NCBI GenBank assembly: GCA_019075865.1
Contig: JAGXAN010000008.1
Coordinates: forward strand, 169,764-233,763
Reading direction: 5' to 3'
DNA length: 64,000 nt
Source: Hyphomicrobiales bacterium
GTDB taxonomy: Bacteria; Pseudomonadota; Alphaproteobacteria; Rhizobiales; Beijerinckiaceae
Under the pieces are notes generated by a model, which made no database searches, was not told the origin of the DNA, and saw nothing but the letters and a program-made list of their open reading frames with translations. How positions within the stretch are numbered: the first letter of the stretch is position 1; each line of letters opens with the position of its first letter. Shown piece by piece: positions 1 through 11,645 of this stretch. The position numbers and the translations under genes were made by a program.

Positions 1-1404
1 ACTCGCCAAACGCGCAATCGGCTCATAGGCCCCGCGCACGATTACGGCCAGCCAGAGGGCGGCATTGATGGTGCAGGCCAATGTTTTGAGCAGGGCATCA
101 TCAAAGCGCATCAAGCTTCGGCGGCGCGCCAGATGAATGAGCAAAAACAGATTGATCCAAGCCCCTGCGGCCGTCGCCAGCGCCAGCCCCGCCACGCCAA
201 ACGGCTTGATCAGCACCAGTTTCAGCGCGACATTGGTGCCAATGGCAATCAGTGACGCATACATGGGCGTGCGCAAATCGCCCACCGCCTGAAAGCTCGC
301 CACCGCCGAGCGCACCGACACCACCGCCATAATGCCAAGCCCGTAGGCCCACAAAACCTGGCCCGCGGCCATCGCATCCGCGATTGTGAACTTGCCGCGG
401 ACATAGGCGGCATTCAGCAGGAGATCGGGGATCGTCAGGAATGCGATGAAAAAGGGTGCGGTCAGCGCCCAGGTGACGGTGAGCGTTGTGTTTTGCGCCG
501 CATGGGCACCGGCGACATTGCCCTGCGAATGCCGGCGGCTCATCTCCGGCAATAAAACCGTGCCCGCCGCCACCCCAATCACCCCGATTGGCAACAGATA
601 CAGGCGGTCCGCATAATTGATCGAGGATTGCGCGCCATTGCCAAGTGTCGAGGCGAGGATAGTGTCCACAAATATCGCAATCTGTAATCCGGCCGAGCCA
701 ATGACCGCTGGGCCAAGAACCCTGAAGAAGTGCTTGATATCCGCGTTCCAGCGCGGCATGGCCAGCGATTCAGAAAGTCCCGCCCGTCGCGCGGCCAGAA
801 TAATGAAAGCCAATTGCACGAACCCGGCGACCAGCACCCCGACGCTAGCGGCAATCCCGGCGTTGGGAAACAGATAGGCGACCGCCAGAAACCCGATAAT
901 GCAAAGGTTGAGCAATATCGACACGGCCGCAGCGGCGGCAAATTTACGGTTGGCGTTGAGCGTTGCCGAATGCAGCGTCACCAGCACGATGCAGGTCAGA
1001 TACGGGAAAGTTATCCGCGTCATCGTCTCCGCCAGCGCGAATTTACCCGGATCGCTGCGATAGCCGGGCGCGATCAGGCTGATAATCTGCGGCATGAAAG
1101 CCCAGGCTATGGCAAGCAGGATCAACTGGCTCATCAGCAGCAGCGAATAGAGTTGCGCGAAAAACTGGCGTGCGGCCTCCGGCCCCTTTTGCACCTGCAG
1201 GCGCGTATAGGCGGGCACATAGGCGGCGTTGAACGCGCCTTCGGCAAATATCTGGCGGAAATTGTTGGGAATGCGCAAAGCCACCAGAAACGCATCGGCA
1301 AGGCGTCCTGCGCCCAGCACATCCGCCATCACCACATCCCGCGCAAATCCGCTGAGCCGCGAGAGCAGGGTAAGGCCGCCAACCGATGCAAATTGCTTGA
1401 ACAT
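1..1404 (-). CDS. murJ: Lipid II flippase MurJ (3' part cut by window edge)
   Basis: Reading the minus strand from ATG 1404 gives an uninterrupted frame to the window edge that begins MFKQFASVGGLTLLSRLSGF and continues with ARDVVMADVLGAG and RIPNNFRQIFAEGAFNAAYV. These are the N-terminal signatures of the MurJ/MviN flippase of the MOP superfamily, which moves lipid-linked peptidoglycan precursor across the inner membrane. About 468 residues are present against a usual length near 510-530, so only the C-terminus is missing. Many hydrophobic helices follow one another. It starts 6 bases after the stop of the glycosyltransferase upstream, so the two are probably cotranscribed. The identification rests on sequence signatures and is strong. 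Confidence 0.93.
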   Translation of the reverse strand, partial: MFKQFASVGGLTLLSRLSGFARDVVMADVLGAGRLADAFLVALRIPNNFRQIFAEGAFNAAYVPAYTRLQVQKGPEAARQFFAQLYSLLLMSQLILLAIAWAFMPQIISLIAPGYRSDPGKFALAETMTRITFPYLTCIVLVTLHSATLNANRKFAAAAAVSILLNLCIIGFLAVAYLFPNAGIAASVGVLVAGFVQLAFIILAARRAGLSESLAMPRWNADIKHFFRVLGPAVIGSAGLQIAIFVDTILASTLGNGAQSSINYADRLYLLPIGVIGVAAGTVLLPEMSRRHSQGNVAGAHAAQNTTLTVTWALTAPFFIAFLTIPDLLLNAAYVRGKFTIADAMAAGQVLWAYGLGIMAVVSVRSAVASFQAVGDLRTPMYASLIAIGTNVALKLVLIKPFGVAGLALATAAGAWINLFLLIHLARRRSLMRFDDALLKTLACTINAALWLAVIVRGAYEPIARLAS

Positions 1405-1410
1405 GGACCA

Positions 1411-2484
1411 TCAATCTCCGGTTCGCAAACGCATGGGCAGGGGGTTGGTGAGGCCATGTTCGGCCCGCAATGGCTCCCCCTGCAACCCAATGCGTTCGGC
1501 CACCAGGTAAAGCGGACGTCGTTTCACTTCCGAGAATATGCGCCCGATATATTCGCCCAGAATTCCCAGCGACATCAATTGCACGCCTGCAAAGAATAGC
1601 AGCGAGACAATCAGGCTGGGAAACCCCGGCGCGCGTGCCCCATAGATCAGCGTCTCGATCAGGAAATACAGCGCCATGCTGAGCGCAAAAGATGAAATCG
1701 CCGTGCCGACATAGGTCCACACCCGCAGCGGCAGGCTGGAAAACGACATAAGCCCGTCGAGCGCAAAGCGTGTCAACTTGCGATAGGAAAACTTCGACTG
1801 GCCCGCCGCGCGCGGTGCCACGTCAAACGGCACACCCACCGATTTGAAACCGATCCAGGAATAGAGCCCCTTCGAGAAACGCGCCCGCTCGCCCATCGCC
1901 TGCAGCGCCACCACCGCCTGACGGTCGAGCAACCGGAAATCTCCCGCGCCGGGCGGAAGGGCAATTTCACCAAAGGCTTCGAACAGTTTGTAGAATCTTT
2001 TTGCGAAGAAACGCCGCACCTGGCTGTCATGCGCCCGGTCAATCCGTTCGCCATAGACATTGCGATACCCCTCACGCCATTTGGCGATGAACGAGGGTAT
2101 GACTTCGGGCGGGTGCTGCAAATCGGCATCCATGATAACCACGGCATCACCGCGCGCGGCATCAAGGCCGGCGGCAATGGCCACTTCCTTGCCAAAATTG
2201 CGGGACAGCACCACCGATGAGACGCGCGCGTCGCCCGCGTTCATTTCCTTCAGCGCCAACAGCGTGGCATCCCTGGAGCCATCATCGACGAATATCACCT
2301 CGAAAGACTGGACAGCCGGTGTCAGCACCCCCACCAAACGGTTTGCCAACGCCCGAATATTTTCCTGCTCGTTGAATACCGGCACGACAACGCTGATCTC
2401 CGGGCGCGTGAACCCCTTCGCGGTCGTTGCCGCCGTTGCTTTTGTTTCCTGCATGTTTAGCTCACTTTGCGTTCGCGCAACCAT
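1411..2484 (-). CDS. Family 2 glycosyltransferase, GtrB/DPM1-like
   Basis: The 357-residue protein has a GT-A fold start (EISVVVPVFNEQENI), an FVDDGSRDAT segment and VIMDADLQHPPEV, which contains the DxD-type nucleotide-sugar site. Two C-terminal membrane helices follow (about residues 255-280 and 290-320). This is the architecture of the GtrB/ArnC/DPM1 group, which moves a sugar from a nucleotide donor to polyprenyl phosphate at the inner membrane. The donor cannot be told from sequence. A second ATG at 2454 (MQETKA) is an alternative start; neither has a clear ribosome site. It lies directly upstream of murJ, which fits cell-envelope work. Confidence 0.88.
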   Translation of the reverse strand: MVARTQSELNMQETKATAATTAKGFTRPEISVVVPVFNEQENIRALANRLVGVLTPAVQSFEVIFVDDGSRDATLLALKEMNAGDARVSSVVLSRNFGKEVAIAAGLDAARGDAVVIMDADLQHPPEVIPSFIAKWREGYRNVYGERIDRAHDSQVRRFFAKRFYKLFEAFGEIALPPGAGDFRLLDRQAVVALQAMGERARFSKGLYSWIGFKSVGVPFDVAPRAAGQSKFSYRKLTRFALDGLMSFSSLPLRVWTYVGTAISSFALSMALYFLIETLIYGARAPGFPSLIVSLLFFAGVQLMSLGILGEYIGRIFSEVKRRPLYLVAERIGLQGEPLRAEHGLTNPLPMRLRTGD

Positions 2485-2593
2485 TTCTGGCTTTTTATCT
2501 GGGGTTGGTTAGAATCGCATTCTTGCGGACCGGATCGATTTTCGCATTCTGGGAGCCATTGTGTAAACCTCGCGCTAAGAGAACCGGAAATTT

Positions 2594-3442
2594 ATGCCGC
2601 CATTGCCATTTGATTTTATCCTTTGCGCTGATGATTACGCCTTGTCACCCGCTGTCAGCGCCGGAATTCTGGAAGCGGCCAGCCTTGGGCGCATCAGCGC
2701 CGCCAGCGCCATGACCAACCGCCCTGATTGGCCCCGCGCCGCGCGGGACTGGCACACCGCCCGCCCGGATGCTGCGCTCGGCCTGCATCTCAACCTCACC
2801 GTTGGCGCGCCTTTGAGCCCGATGCCAAGCCTCGCCCCGGATGGAAAACTGCCGACGATTGCGCAAATCCTGCGCCTCAGCCGCCAGAACCTTCTGCCGC
2901 GCGCGGAAATTGCCGCCGAAATTTCCAGCCAGATCCAGGCATTTTGCCTCAATTTCGGCCAGCCGCCGGAATTTGTCGATGGTCACCAGCATGTGCAGGT
3001 ATTGCCGCAAGTGCGCCAGTGCCTGCTGGATGAGTTGACCAAACGCCAATGGCAAGGGCAGTTATGGCTGCGCAACAGCGCGGATCGCCTGCCCAATATT
3101 CTCGCCCGGCGCAGCGCCACCAAAAAGGCATTGGGGCTGGCCTTTTTGGCGCGCGGCTTTGCGGCCCACGCCAGAAGCGCCGGATTTGCCTGCAATCAGG
3201 GCTTTTCCGGCTTTTCGGCCTTTGATCCGACGGGTGATTATGGCCGCGAAATGGCCCGCAACCTGCGCGCCCTCGGCCCGCGCCATCTCATCATGTGCCA
3301 CCCCGGCCACATCGACAGCCAATTACGCGCCGCCGACACCGTAACCGACACCCGCGAACAGGAATTGGCCTTCCTCCTGTCCGCGCAATGGCCAAAAACC
3401 CTGCAATCCAACAACGCCCGCCTCGTCCGCACCTGGGGCTGA
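2594..3442 (+). CDS. YdjC/ChbG/HpnK-family carbohydrate deacetylase
   Basis: The 282-residue protein begins with FILCADDYALSP, whose paired Asp residues are the metal-binding start of the YdjC fold. DGHQHVQVLP near residue 128 and MCHPGH near residue 235 supply the remaining expected ligands. The family removes acetyl groups from N-acetylated sugars such as diacetylchitobiose, and HpnK members act on hopanoid side chains. No hopanoid genes are visible nearby, so the substrate stays open. It diverges from the glycosyltransferase-murJ pair, and its end abuts the repeat array that separates it from convergent uvrA. Confidence 0.85.
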   Translation: MPPLPFDFILCADDYALSPAVSAGILEAASLGRISAASAMTNRPDWPRAARDWHTARPDAALGLHLNLTVGAPLSPMPSLAPDGKLPTIAQILRLSRQNLLPRAEIAAEISSQIQAFCLNFGQPPEFVDGHQHVQVLPQVRQCLLDELTKRQWQGQLWLRNSADRLPNILARRSATKKALGLAFLARGFAAHARSAGFACNQGFSGFSAFDPTGDYGREMARNLRALGPRHLIMCHPGHIDSQLRAADTVTDTREQELAFLLSAQWPKTLQSNNARLVRTWG

Positions 3443-3446
3443 CCCC

Positions 3447-4003
3447 CCGTCATTGCGAGGCGCCCTTGCGACGAAGCAACCCAGAGGATGTGGCAAGGGC
3501 GCACCCCACAAGCAACCACTGGCTTGCTTCGCTTACGCTCGCAATGACGGCGCGCCACTCCCGTCATTGCGAGGAGCCCTTGCGCCGAAGCAACCCAGTA
3601 CGTGCGGGAAGGGCGCACCTTAAAGGCCACCACCGGTTTGCTTCGCTGCGCTCGCAATGACGGCGCGACATCCCCGTCATTGCGAGAAGCCCTTGCGACG
3701 AAGCAACCCAGAGGATGCGGGAAGGGCACGCACAAAAGGCGGCCACTGGCTTGCTTCGCTGCGCTCGCAATGACGGCGCGCCCCTCCCGTCATTGCGAGA
3801 AGCCCTTGCGCCGAAGCAACCCAGTGCGTGCGGGAAGGGCACGCCCTAAAGGCCACCACTGGTTTGCTTCGCTGCGCTCGCAATGACGGCGCGACATCCC
3901 CGTCATTGCGAGGAGCCCTTGCGACGAAGCAACCCAGTGCGTGCGGGAAGGGCGCGCCTCACAAGCCCCCACTGGTTTGCTTCGCTTACGCTCGCAATGA
4001 CGG
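3447..4003. repeat. Tandem array of five 103-104-bp palindromic repeats
   Basis: Five copies lie at about 3447-3550, 3561-3663, 3674-3776, 3787-3889 and 3900-4003, separated by 10-bp GC-rich links. Every copy starts CCGTCATTGCGAG and ends with its exact complement CTCGCAATGACGG. The inner segments CGAAGCAACCCAG and TGGCTTGCTTCG are also nearly complementary, so each unit could fold into a long hairpin with a loop of about 35 bases. The array fills the space between convergent chbG-like and uvrA genes and may stop transcription from both sides. The same family recurs at 31.2 kb. It resembles small non-autonomous palindromic elements (REP/MITE type); no transposase is nearby. Confidence 0.9.
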
Positions 4004-4013
4004 GGTCGCCCCC

Positions 4014-6944
<2,931 letters not shown>

Positions 6945-7102
6945 CGGGAGCCAGTCAAAATGGGAAGGTGAAACCTAATGTAGCTTTTTGTGCGCGCTTC
7001 GCCAGACCACCGTTTTACGATTTGCGTCATTTAATGGGGTGGCAGCATTGCGATTCGCTCAAAAACCGTTTGCCTCTTGTAGCACACAAAATAATTTGGT
7101 AG

Positions 7103-7117
7103 GAACATAAATAGAAC
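7103..7117. promoter_or_regulatory. LexA (SOS) box, GAAC-N7-GAAC
   Basis: The sequence GAACATAAATAGAAC is an exact match, read on the opposite strand, to the alphaproteobacterial LexA consensus GTTC-N7-GTTC. It sits 110 bp before ssb and about 160 bp before uvrA, in the divergent promoter region 6945-7227. Both flanking genes are classical SOS members, which supports function. Confidence 0.75.
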
Positions 7118-7227
7118 AATATAAATCGGGTCTGGTCGCCCCGCCCATTGGGCGCTAAGAACGGCCAAATGACGATGAAGCGAATGGAACAGTTGCAATT
7201 TGGCCGCGTGGCCTGGAGGGTGTAAAA

Positions 7228-7743
7228 ATGGCGGGTTCAGTCAACAAGGTGATTTTGATCGGTAATCTTGGGCGCGACCCCGAGGTGCGGCGGATGAATA
7301 GCGGCGAGCAGGTCGTGTCTTTCAGCCTCGCCATGACCGAATCATGGCGCGACAAGGCCACCGGCGAACGCAAGGATCGCACCGAATGGGCCAATATCGT
7401 CATTTTTAACGATGGCATTGGCAAGATCGCCGAGCAATATTGCAAAAAGGGCTCGAAAGTTTACGTCGAAGGCCAATTGCAGACCCGCGAATATACCGAC
7501 AAGGATGGCAACCAGCGCCGCACGACGGAAGTGGTTTTGCAGCGTTTTCGTGGCGAATTGACCCTGCTGAGCGGGCGCGGCGAGGGCGGCGGCTCCGATT
7601 ATGCCGGCGGCAGCGAAGGCAATGCCAGCTTTGGCCGCGCTTCACCGATGGAATCACGCGGTATGGAATCACGCGGCGCAGCGGAGCGGAAACCGGCCCC
7701 CAGCAGCCGCTCCAACGACATGGATGATGACATTCCCTTCTAG
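7228..7743 (+). CDS. ssb: Single-stranded DNA-binding protein
   Basis: The 171-residue protein opens with MAGSVNKVILIGNLGRDPE, the OB-fold start of bacterial SSB, and continues with SFSLAMTESW and KKGSKVYVEGQLQTREY. A glycine-rich flexible linker follows. It ends in the acidic tail DMDDDIPF, which recruits replication and repair partners. It coats single-stranded DNA in replication, recombination and repair. The start is the only one placed correctly for the fold. Expression is probably shared between a constitutive and an SOS promoter, given the box at 7103. Confidence 0.97.
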   Translation: MAGSVNKVILIGNLGRDPEVRRMNSGEQVVSFSLAMTESWRDKATGERKDRTEWANIVIFNDGIGKIAEQYCKKGSKVYVEGQLQTREYTDKDGNQRRTTEVVLQRFRGELTLLSGRGEGGGSDYAGGSEGNASFGRASPMESRGMESRGAAERKPAPSSRSNDMDDDIPF

Positions 7744-7895
7744 CTGCGGCGAACGCGGCTTGCGTGCGAGCGGGCGACGCGACTTGAAAATCTATGCGGC
7801 AGTGGCAGGAGCTGACTCAATCTTATTGCCATGCTGGCCTCGCTGCGCTAGTTGACGCTAATGCAACACGGATCGTGATCCAGAGGATTGTATCG

Positions 7896-8261
7896 ATGAA
7901 TGGGCTATTGTCGCAATATTTGCCTTTGGTGATTTTCATGGCCCTGTCCGCCGTGATCGTTGCTGCGCTGCTGGTGGCCCCGTTTCTGGTGGCCTACAAG
8001 TCCCCGGACAGCGAGAAGCTTTCGGCCTATGAATGCGGCTTCAAGGCTTTCGATGATGCCCGCATGAAATTTGACATCCGCTTTTACCTGGTCTCGCTTC
8101 TGTTCATCATTTTCGATCTGGAAGTGGCGTTCCTGTTCCCCTGGGCTGTCGCGTTTCACAAGATCGGTTTGGCAGGGTTTTGGTCGATGATCGCCTTTCT
8201 GGCAGTCCTTACGATCGGCTTTGTCTATGAATGGAAAAAGGGAGCCCTCGAATGGGATTGA
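7896..8261 (+). CDS. nuoA: NADH-quinone oxidoreductase subunit A
   Basis: The 121-residue, three-helix membrane subunit of complex I carries the conserved segment [28 protein letters not shown] followed by [11 protein letters not shown]. The frame is open upstream to 7794, but the conserved start [12 protein letters not shown] at 7896 is preceded by an AGAGG-like site and gives the normal family length. NuoA contributes to the quinone-site region of the membrane arm. It is the first gene of a tightly packed nuoABCDEF operon. Confidence 0.95.
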   Translation: MNGLLSQYLPLVIFMALSAVIVAALLVAPFLVAYKSPDSEKLSAYECGFKAFDDARMKFDIRFYLVSLLFIIFDLEVAFLFPWAVAFHKIGLAGFWSMIAFLAVLTIGFVYEWKKGALEWD

Positions 8262-8824
8262 GAAACGAAACGCTCATCGCGCCCGCTCCGACCGGCCTGG
8301 TTGGGCCCGATGGCAAGCCGGTAGGGTCGTCGGACCCGTTTTTCGGTGGCCTCAACGAGCAACTCACCGACAAGGGCTTCATCGTAACCAGTGCCGAAGA
8401 CCTCATCCAGTGGGCCCGCACCGGCTCACTGATGTGGATGACCTTTGGGCTGGCCTGCTGCGCCGTGGAAATGATGCAGATGTCGATGCCCCGTTATGAC
8501 GTGGAGCGTTTTGGATTCGCGCCCCGCGCCAGCCCGCGCCAGTCGGACGTCATGATTGTCGCAGGCACGCTGACCAACAAGATGGCACCGGCGTTGCGCA
8601 AGGTCTATGACCAGATGCCCGAACCGCGTTATGTGATTTCGATGGGCTCCTGCGCCAACGGCGGCGGCTATTACCACTATTCCTATTCGGTGGTGCGCGG
8701 CTGCGATCGTATTGTGCCGGTAGACATATATGTTCCCGGTTGCCCTCCCTCGGCCGAAGCACTGCTTTACGGTGTGCTGATGCTGCAAAAGAAAATCCGC
8801 CGTACCGGCACAATTGAGCGTTAA
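8252..8824 (+). CDS. nuoB: NADH-quinone oxidoreductase subunit B
   Basis: NuoB holds the N2 iron-sulfur cluster that passes electrons to quinone. The vicinal cysteines in [12 protein letters not shown] and the cysteines in [10 protein letters not shown] and [13 protein letters not shown] are all present. The start at 8252 (MGLRNETL) follows a GGGAG site and overlaps nuoA by 10 bp; an earlier in-frame ATG at 8231 would lengthen the overlap to 31 bp. The length of 190 residues is normal. Confidence 0.95.
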   Translation: MGLRNETLIAPAPTGLVGPDGKPVGSSDPFFGGLNEQLTDKGFIVTSAEDLIQWARTGSLMWMTFGLACCAVEMMQMSMPRYDVERFGFAPRASPRQSDVMIVAGTLTNKMAPALRKVYDQMPEPRYVISMGSCANGGGYYHYSYSVVRGCDRIVPVDIYVPGCPPSAEALLYGVLMLQKKIRRTGTIER

Positions 8825-8830
8825 TTGCGT

Positions 8831-8856
8831 GCCTTGCCGGGCAAGCCGGGCAAGGC
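8831..8856. other. Hairpin in the nuoB-nuoC spacer
   Basis: GCCTTGCC at 8831-8838 pairs with GGCAAGGC at 8849-8856 around a 10-base loop. It has no T-run, so it is not a standard terminator; it may tune RNA stability between nuoB and nuoC. Confidence 0.5.
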
Positions 8857-8883
8857 CGTCCTGATGGACTGAACGGAGTGAAG

Positions 8884-9513
8884 ATGGTTGAAGCGGCGGT
8901 TAATCCATTGCAGGGCGTGAGCGCAGCGGTGCTGGCCAAGTTTCCGGCCGGCGTTACCGCAGCCATGGCCTATCAGGAACTTACCTTGACTTGCCTTGCG
9001 CCAGACCTGCCCGCCATCGTCGAGTTTTTGCGCGAGGATTCAGCCTGCCAGTTCATCAATTTCATTGATCTGTGCGGTGTCGATTATCCCGCACGCGATT
9101 TGCGTTTTGACGTGGTCGTGCATCTGCTGTCGCCCGTTCTCAATTGCCGCGTGCGGATAAAATGTGCGACCGATGAGGCGACGCCGGTGCCCTCGCTGTC
9201 GTCGATTTTCCCTGCCGCCAACTGGTTCGAGCGCGAGGCTTATGACCTTTACGGCATCCTGTTTTCCGATCATCCGGAACTGCGCCGCATCCTGACCGAT
9301 TACGGCTTCAGCGGGCATCCGCTGCGCAAGGATTTCCCCATGACCGGTTTCGTGGAAGTGCGTTACGACGATGCGCAAAAGCGCGTGGTAACAGAGCCGG
9401 TACGCCTCAATCAGGATTTTCGCAACTTCGATTTTCTGTCGCCTTGGGAGGGCACCGATTACGTGTTGCCCGGCGATGAAAAAGCGGCCACGCCAGCGGC
9501 ACCCAAGCCATGA
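8884..9513 (+). CDS. nuoC: NADH-quinone oxidoreductase subunit C
   Basis: The 209-residue peripheral-arm subunit shows the 30-kDa signature [20 protein letters not shown] and then [19 protein letters not shown]. NuoC helps form the quinone-reducing module with NuoD and is not fused to NuoD here. The ATG at 8884 was chosen because GGAG lies five bases before it; a GTG at 8878 would add two residues. Its stop overlaps the start of the small membrane ORF. Confidence 0.95.
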   Translation: MVEAAVNPLQGVSAAVLAKFPAGVTAAMAYQELTLTCLAPDLPAIVEFLREDSACQFINFIDLCGVDYPARDLRFDVVVHLLSPVLNCRVRIKCATDEATPVPSLSSIFPAANWFEREAYDLYGILFSDHPELRRILTDYGFSGHPLRKDFPMTGFVEVRYDDAQKRVVTEPVRLNQDFRNFDFLSPWEGTDYVLPGDEKAATPAAPKP

Positions 9514-9710
9514 TGGATTTAACCTTTATATCCCCGATCCATTGGCTGTTGGCGCTGGTTGTGCTCGCAATTGTGGTGATCCCCTATTGGAAAATCTTTC
9601 CGCGTGCCGGTTGGCCCGCCCCCCTTGCGCTGCTGATGCTGTTCCCGCCGCTGCATTTGATTATTCTATACATTCTGGCATTCAAAAAATGGCCCGGTGA
9701 CAAACCATGA
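9510..9710 (+). CDS. Small membrane protein between nuoC and nuoD
   Basis: The 66-residue ORF begins [18 protein letters not shown] and contains two strongly hydrophobic segments (about residues 8-27 and 37-58), ending FKKWPGDKP. It overlaps the nuoC stop by 4 bp and the nuoD start by 4 bp, both as ATGA junctions, which argues for translation as part of the operon. The ending LAFKKWPG resembles small orphan inner-membrane proteins. No standard complex I subunit sits at this place. Its role is unknown; it could be an assembly factor, an accessory subunit or an unrelated passenger. Confidence 0.75.
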   Translation: MMDLTFISPIHWLLALVVLAIVVIPYWKIFPRAGWPAPLALLMLFPPLHLIILYILAFKKWPGDKP

Positions 9711-10897
9711 CCGAACATTCAATCCGCAATTTTTCCATCAATTTCGGCCCGCAGCATCCGGCGGCCCACGGCGTTTTGCGTTTGGTGCTGGATCTGGATG
9801 GCGAGATCGTGGACCGTGTGGATCCGCATATCGGTCTGCTGCACCGGGGCACAGAAAAGCTTATGGAAGCGCGCACCTACGCGCAGAACGTGCCCTATTT
9901 CGACCGGCTCGACTATGTCGCGCCGATGAACCAGGAACACGCCTTTTGTCTGGCGATAGAGCGGCTGTGCAATGTCAACGTGCCGCGCCGCGCCCAATTG
10001 ATCCGCGTCCTGTTCTCCGAAATCGGCCGTATTTTGTCGCATCTGCTCAATGTCACCACGCAGGCGCTCGACGTTGGCGCATTGACCCCGCCTTTGTGGG
10101 GTTTTGAAGAGCGCGAAAAGCTGATGGTGTTTTATGAGCGCGCTTCGGGCGCCCGCATGCATGCCAATTATTTCCGCCCCGGCGGCGTCCATTCTGACCT
10201 GCCCGAAAAACTGGTCGCCGATATTGGAGCCTTTTGCGATCCGTTCCTCAAGGTTTGCGATGATCTGGAAGAATTGTTCATTGGCAACCGCATTTTCAAA
10301 CAGCGCAATGTCAATATTGGCGTTGTATCGCTTGAGGATTGCTGGAAATGGGGTTTCACCGGGGTCATGGTGCGCGGTTCGGGGGCTGCATGGGATTTGC
10401 GCAAAAGCCAACCCTATGAATGTTATGACGAAATGGATTTTGATATCCCGATTGGCCGTCATGGCGACAATTACGACCGGCAGGTCATCCGCATGGAGGA
10501 AATGCGCCAGTCCGTCCGCATCATGAAGCAATGCGTGGAAAAACTGATGCGACCGGACGGGGCAGGGCCGGTCCACACCAGCGAAGGCAAGATCGCGCCG
10601 CCCTCGCGCCAGGCGATGAAACGCTCGATGGAAGCGCTCATTCATCATTTCAAGTTAATGACCGAGGGTTTTCGCGTGCCGGCCGGCGAGGTCTATGCCG
10701 CCGTCGAAGCGCCCAAAGGTGAATTTGGCGTCTATTTGGTATCGGACGGCTCCAACAAGCCGTATCGCTGCAAAATCCGTGCGCCGGGATTTGCGCATTT
10801 GCAAGCCATGGATTTTATGTGTCGCGGTCACATGCTGGCCGATGTCAGCGCCATTCTTGGCTCGCTGGATATCGTGTTCGGCGAAGTTGACCGCTAA
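9707..10897 (+). CDS. nuoD: NADH-quinone oxidoreductase subunit D
   Basis: The 396-residue 49-kDa subunit begins with the diagnostic [17 protein letters not shown] and keeps the quinone-pocket residues within [18 protein letters not shown]. The C-terminus ends with the usual IVFGEVDR. With NuoB and NuoC it forms the quinone-reduction site at the base of the peripheral arm. The start overlaps the small membrane ORF, implying coupled translation. Confidence 0.97.
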   Translation: MTEHSIRNFSINFGPQHPAAHGVLRLVLDLDGEIVDRVDPHIGLLHRGTEKLMEARTYAQNVPYFDRLDYVAPMNQEHAFCLAIERLCNVNVPRRAQLIRVLFSEIGRILSHLLNVTTQALDVGALTPPLWGFEEREKLMVFYERASGARMHANYFRPGGVHSDLPEKLVADIGAFCDPFLKVCDDLEELFIGNRIFKQRNVNIGVVSLEDCWKWGFTGVMVRGSGAAWDLRKSQPYECYDEMDFDIPIGRHGDNYDRQVIRMEEMRQSVRIMKQCVEKLMRPDGAGPVHTSEGKIAPPSRQAMKRSMEALIHHFKLMTEGFRVPAGEVYAAVEAPKGEFGVYLVSDGSNKPYRCKIRAPGFAHLQAMDFMCRGHMLADVSAILGSLDIVFGEVDR

Positions 10898-10911
10898 AGA
10901 TTGAGGAAATC

Positions 10912-11589
10912 ATGTCCGTTCGCCGTCTTGCCCAAACCCAACCCGCCAGTTTCGCCTTCACGCCCGATAATGCGGCGCAGGCGCAGGCGCTGATCGCGAA
11001 ATACCCGGACGGGCGTCAGGCCTCCGCCGTGGTGCCTCTGCTGTGGCTTGCCCAAAAGCAGCATGACTACTGGTTGCCCAAGCCTGCCATCGAGGAAGTG
11101 GCACGCTTGCTGTCCATGCCGGTCATTCGCGTCATGGAGATTGCGACATTCTACTCGATGTTCAATCTGGAACCCGTCGGCAAATATTTCATTCAGCTCT
11201 GCGGCACCACGCCCTGCGCCCTGCGCGGTGCTGAAGCGGTGCGGCAGGTGTGCCTGGACCGCATCGGCCCGCAAAAGCAGGTGAGTAGCGATGGTATTTT
11301 CGCCTGGGCCGAGGTCGAGTGTCTCGGGGCGTGCTGCAATGCGCCGATGGTGCAGATCAATGATGATTATTACGAAGATTTGACGCCGCAGAATTTTGCC
11401 AAGCTTTTGGATGATTTGGCCGCTGGCCGTGCGGTTGCCAAAGGGTCGCAGACCGGCCGCAGCGCCTCCGCACCCACGGGTGGCGACACCACCTTGAGCG
11501 ACACGCAGCTTTATGATGGGTCGCAACTTGGCGCCTGGCAGAAGCGTTTTGCCGAATCCGAGGCTACAAAAGTTGAGACCAAAGCCTAG
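10912..11589 (+). CDS. nuoE: NADH-quinone oxidoreductase subunit E
   Basis: This 225-residue, 24-kDa-type subunit carries a [2Fe-2S] cluster (N1a). The ligand cysteines are visible in [14 protein letters not shown] and in [16 protein letters not shown]. The thioredoxin-like fold starts with [20 protein letters not shown]-terminal tail of about 60 residues after [11 protein letters not shown] is low in conserved features, as in other alphaproteobacterial NuoE proteins. It sits 14 bp after nuoD. Confidence 0.95.
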   Translation: MSVRRLAQTQPASFAFTPDNAAQAQALIAKYPDGRQASAVVPLLWLAQKQHDYWLPKPAIEEVARLLSMPVIRVMEIATFYSMFNLEPVGKYFIQLCGTTPCALRGAEAVRQVCLDRIGPQKQVSSDGIFAWAEVECLGACCNAPMVQINDDYYEDLTPQNFAKLLDDLAAGRAVAKGSQTGRSASAPTGGDTTLSDTQLYDGSQLGAWQKRFAESEATKVETKA

Positions 11590-11645
11590 AATCCTTTCCA
11601 TCGGCCGCGCAGATCGCGCCGAATATAGACAAATTGAGGTTCGTT

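Noticed and set aside
730..1599. 289-codon plus-strand frame opposite murJ and the glycosyltransferase
   Set aside because: It is the antisense shadow of two well-recognised genes and its residues (many His, Arg, Gln) look non-biological.
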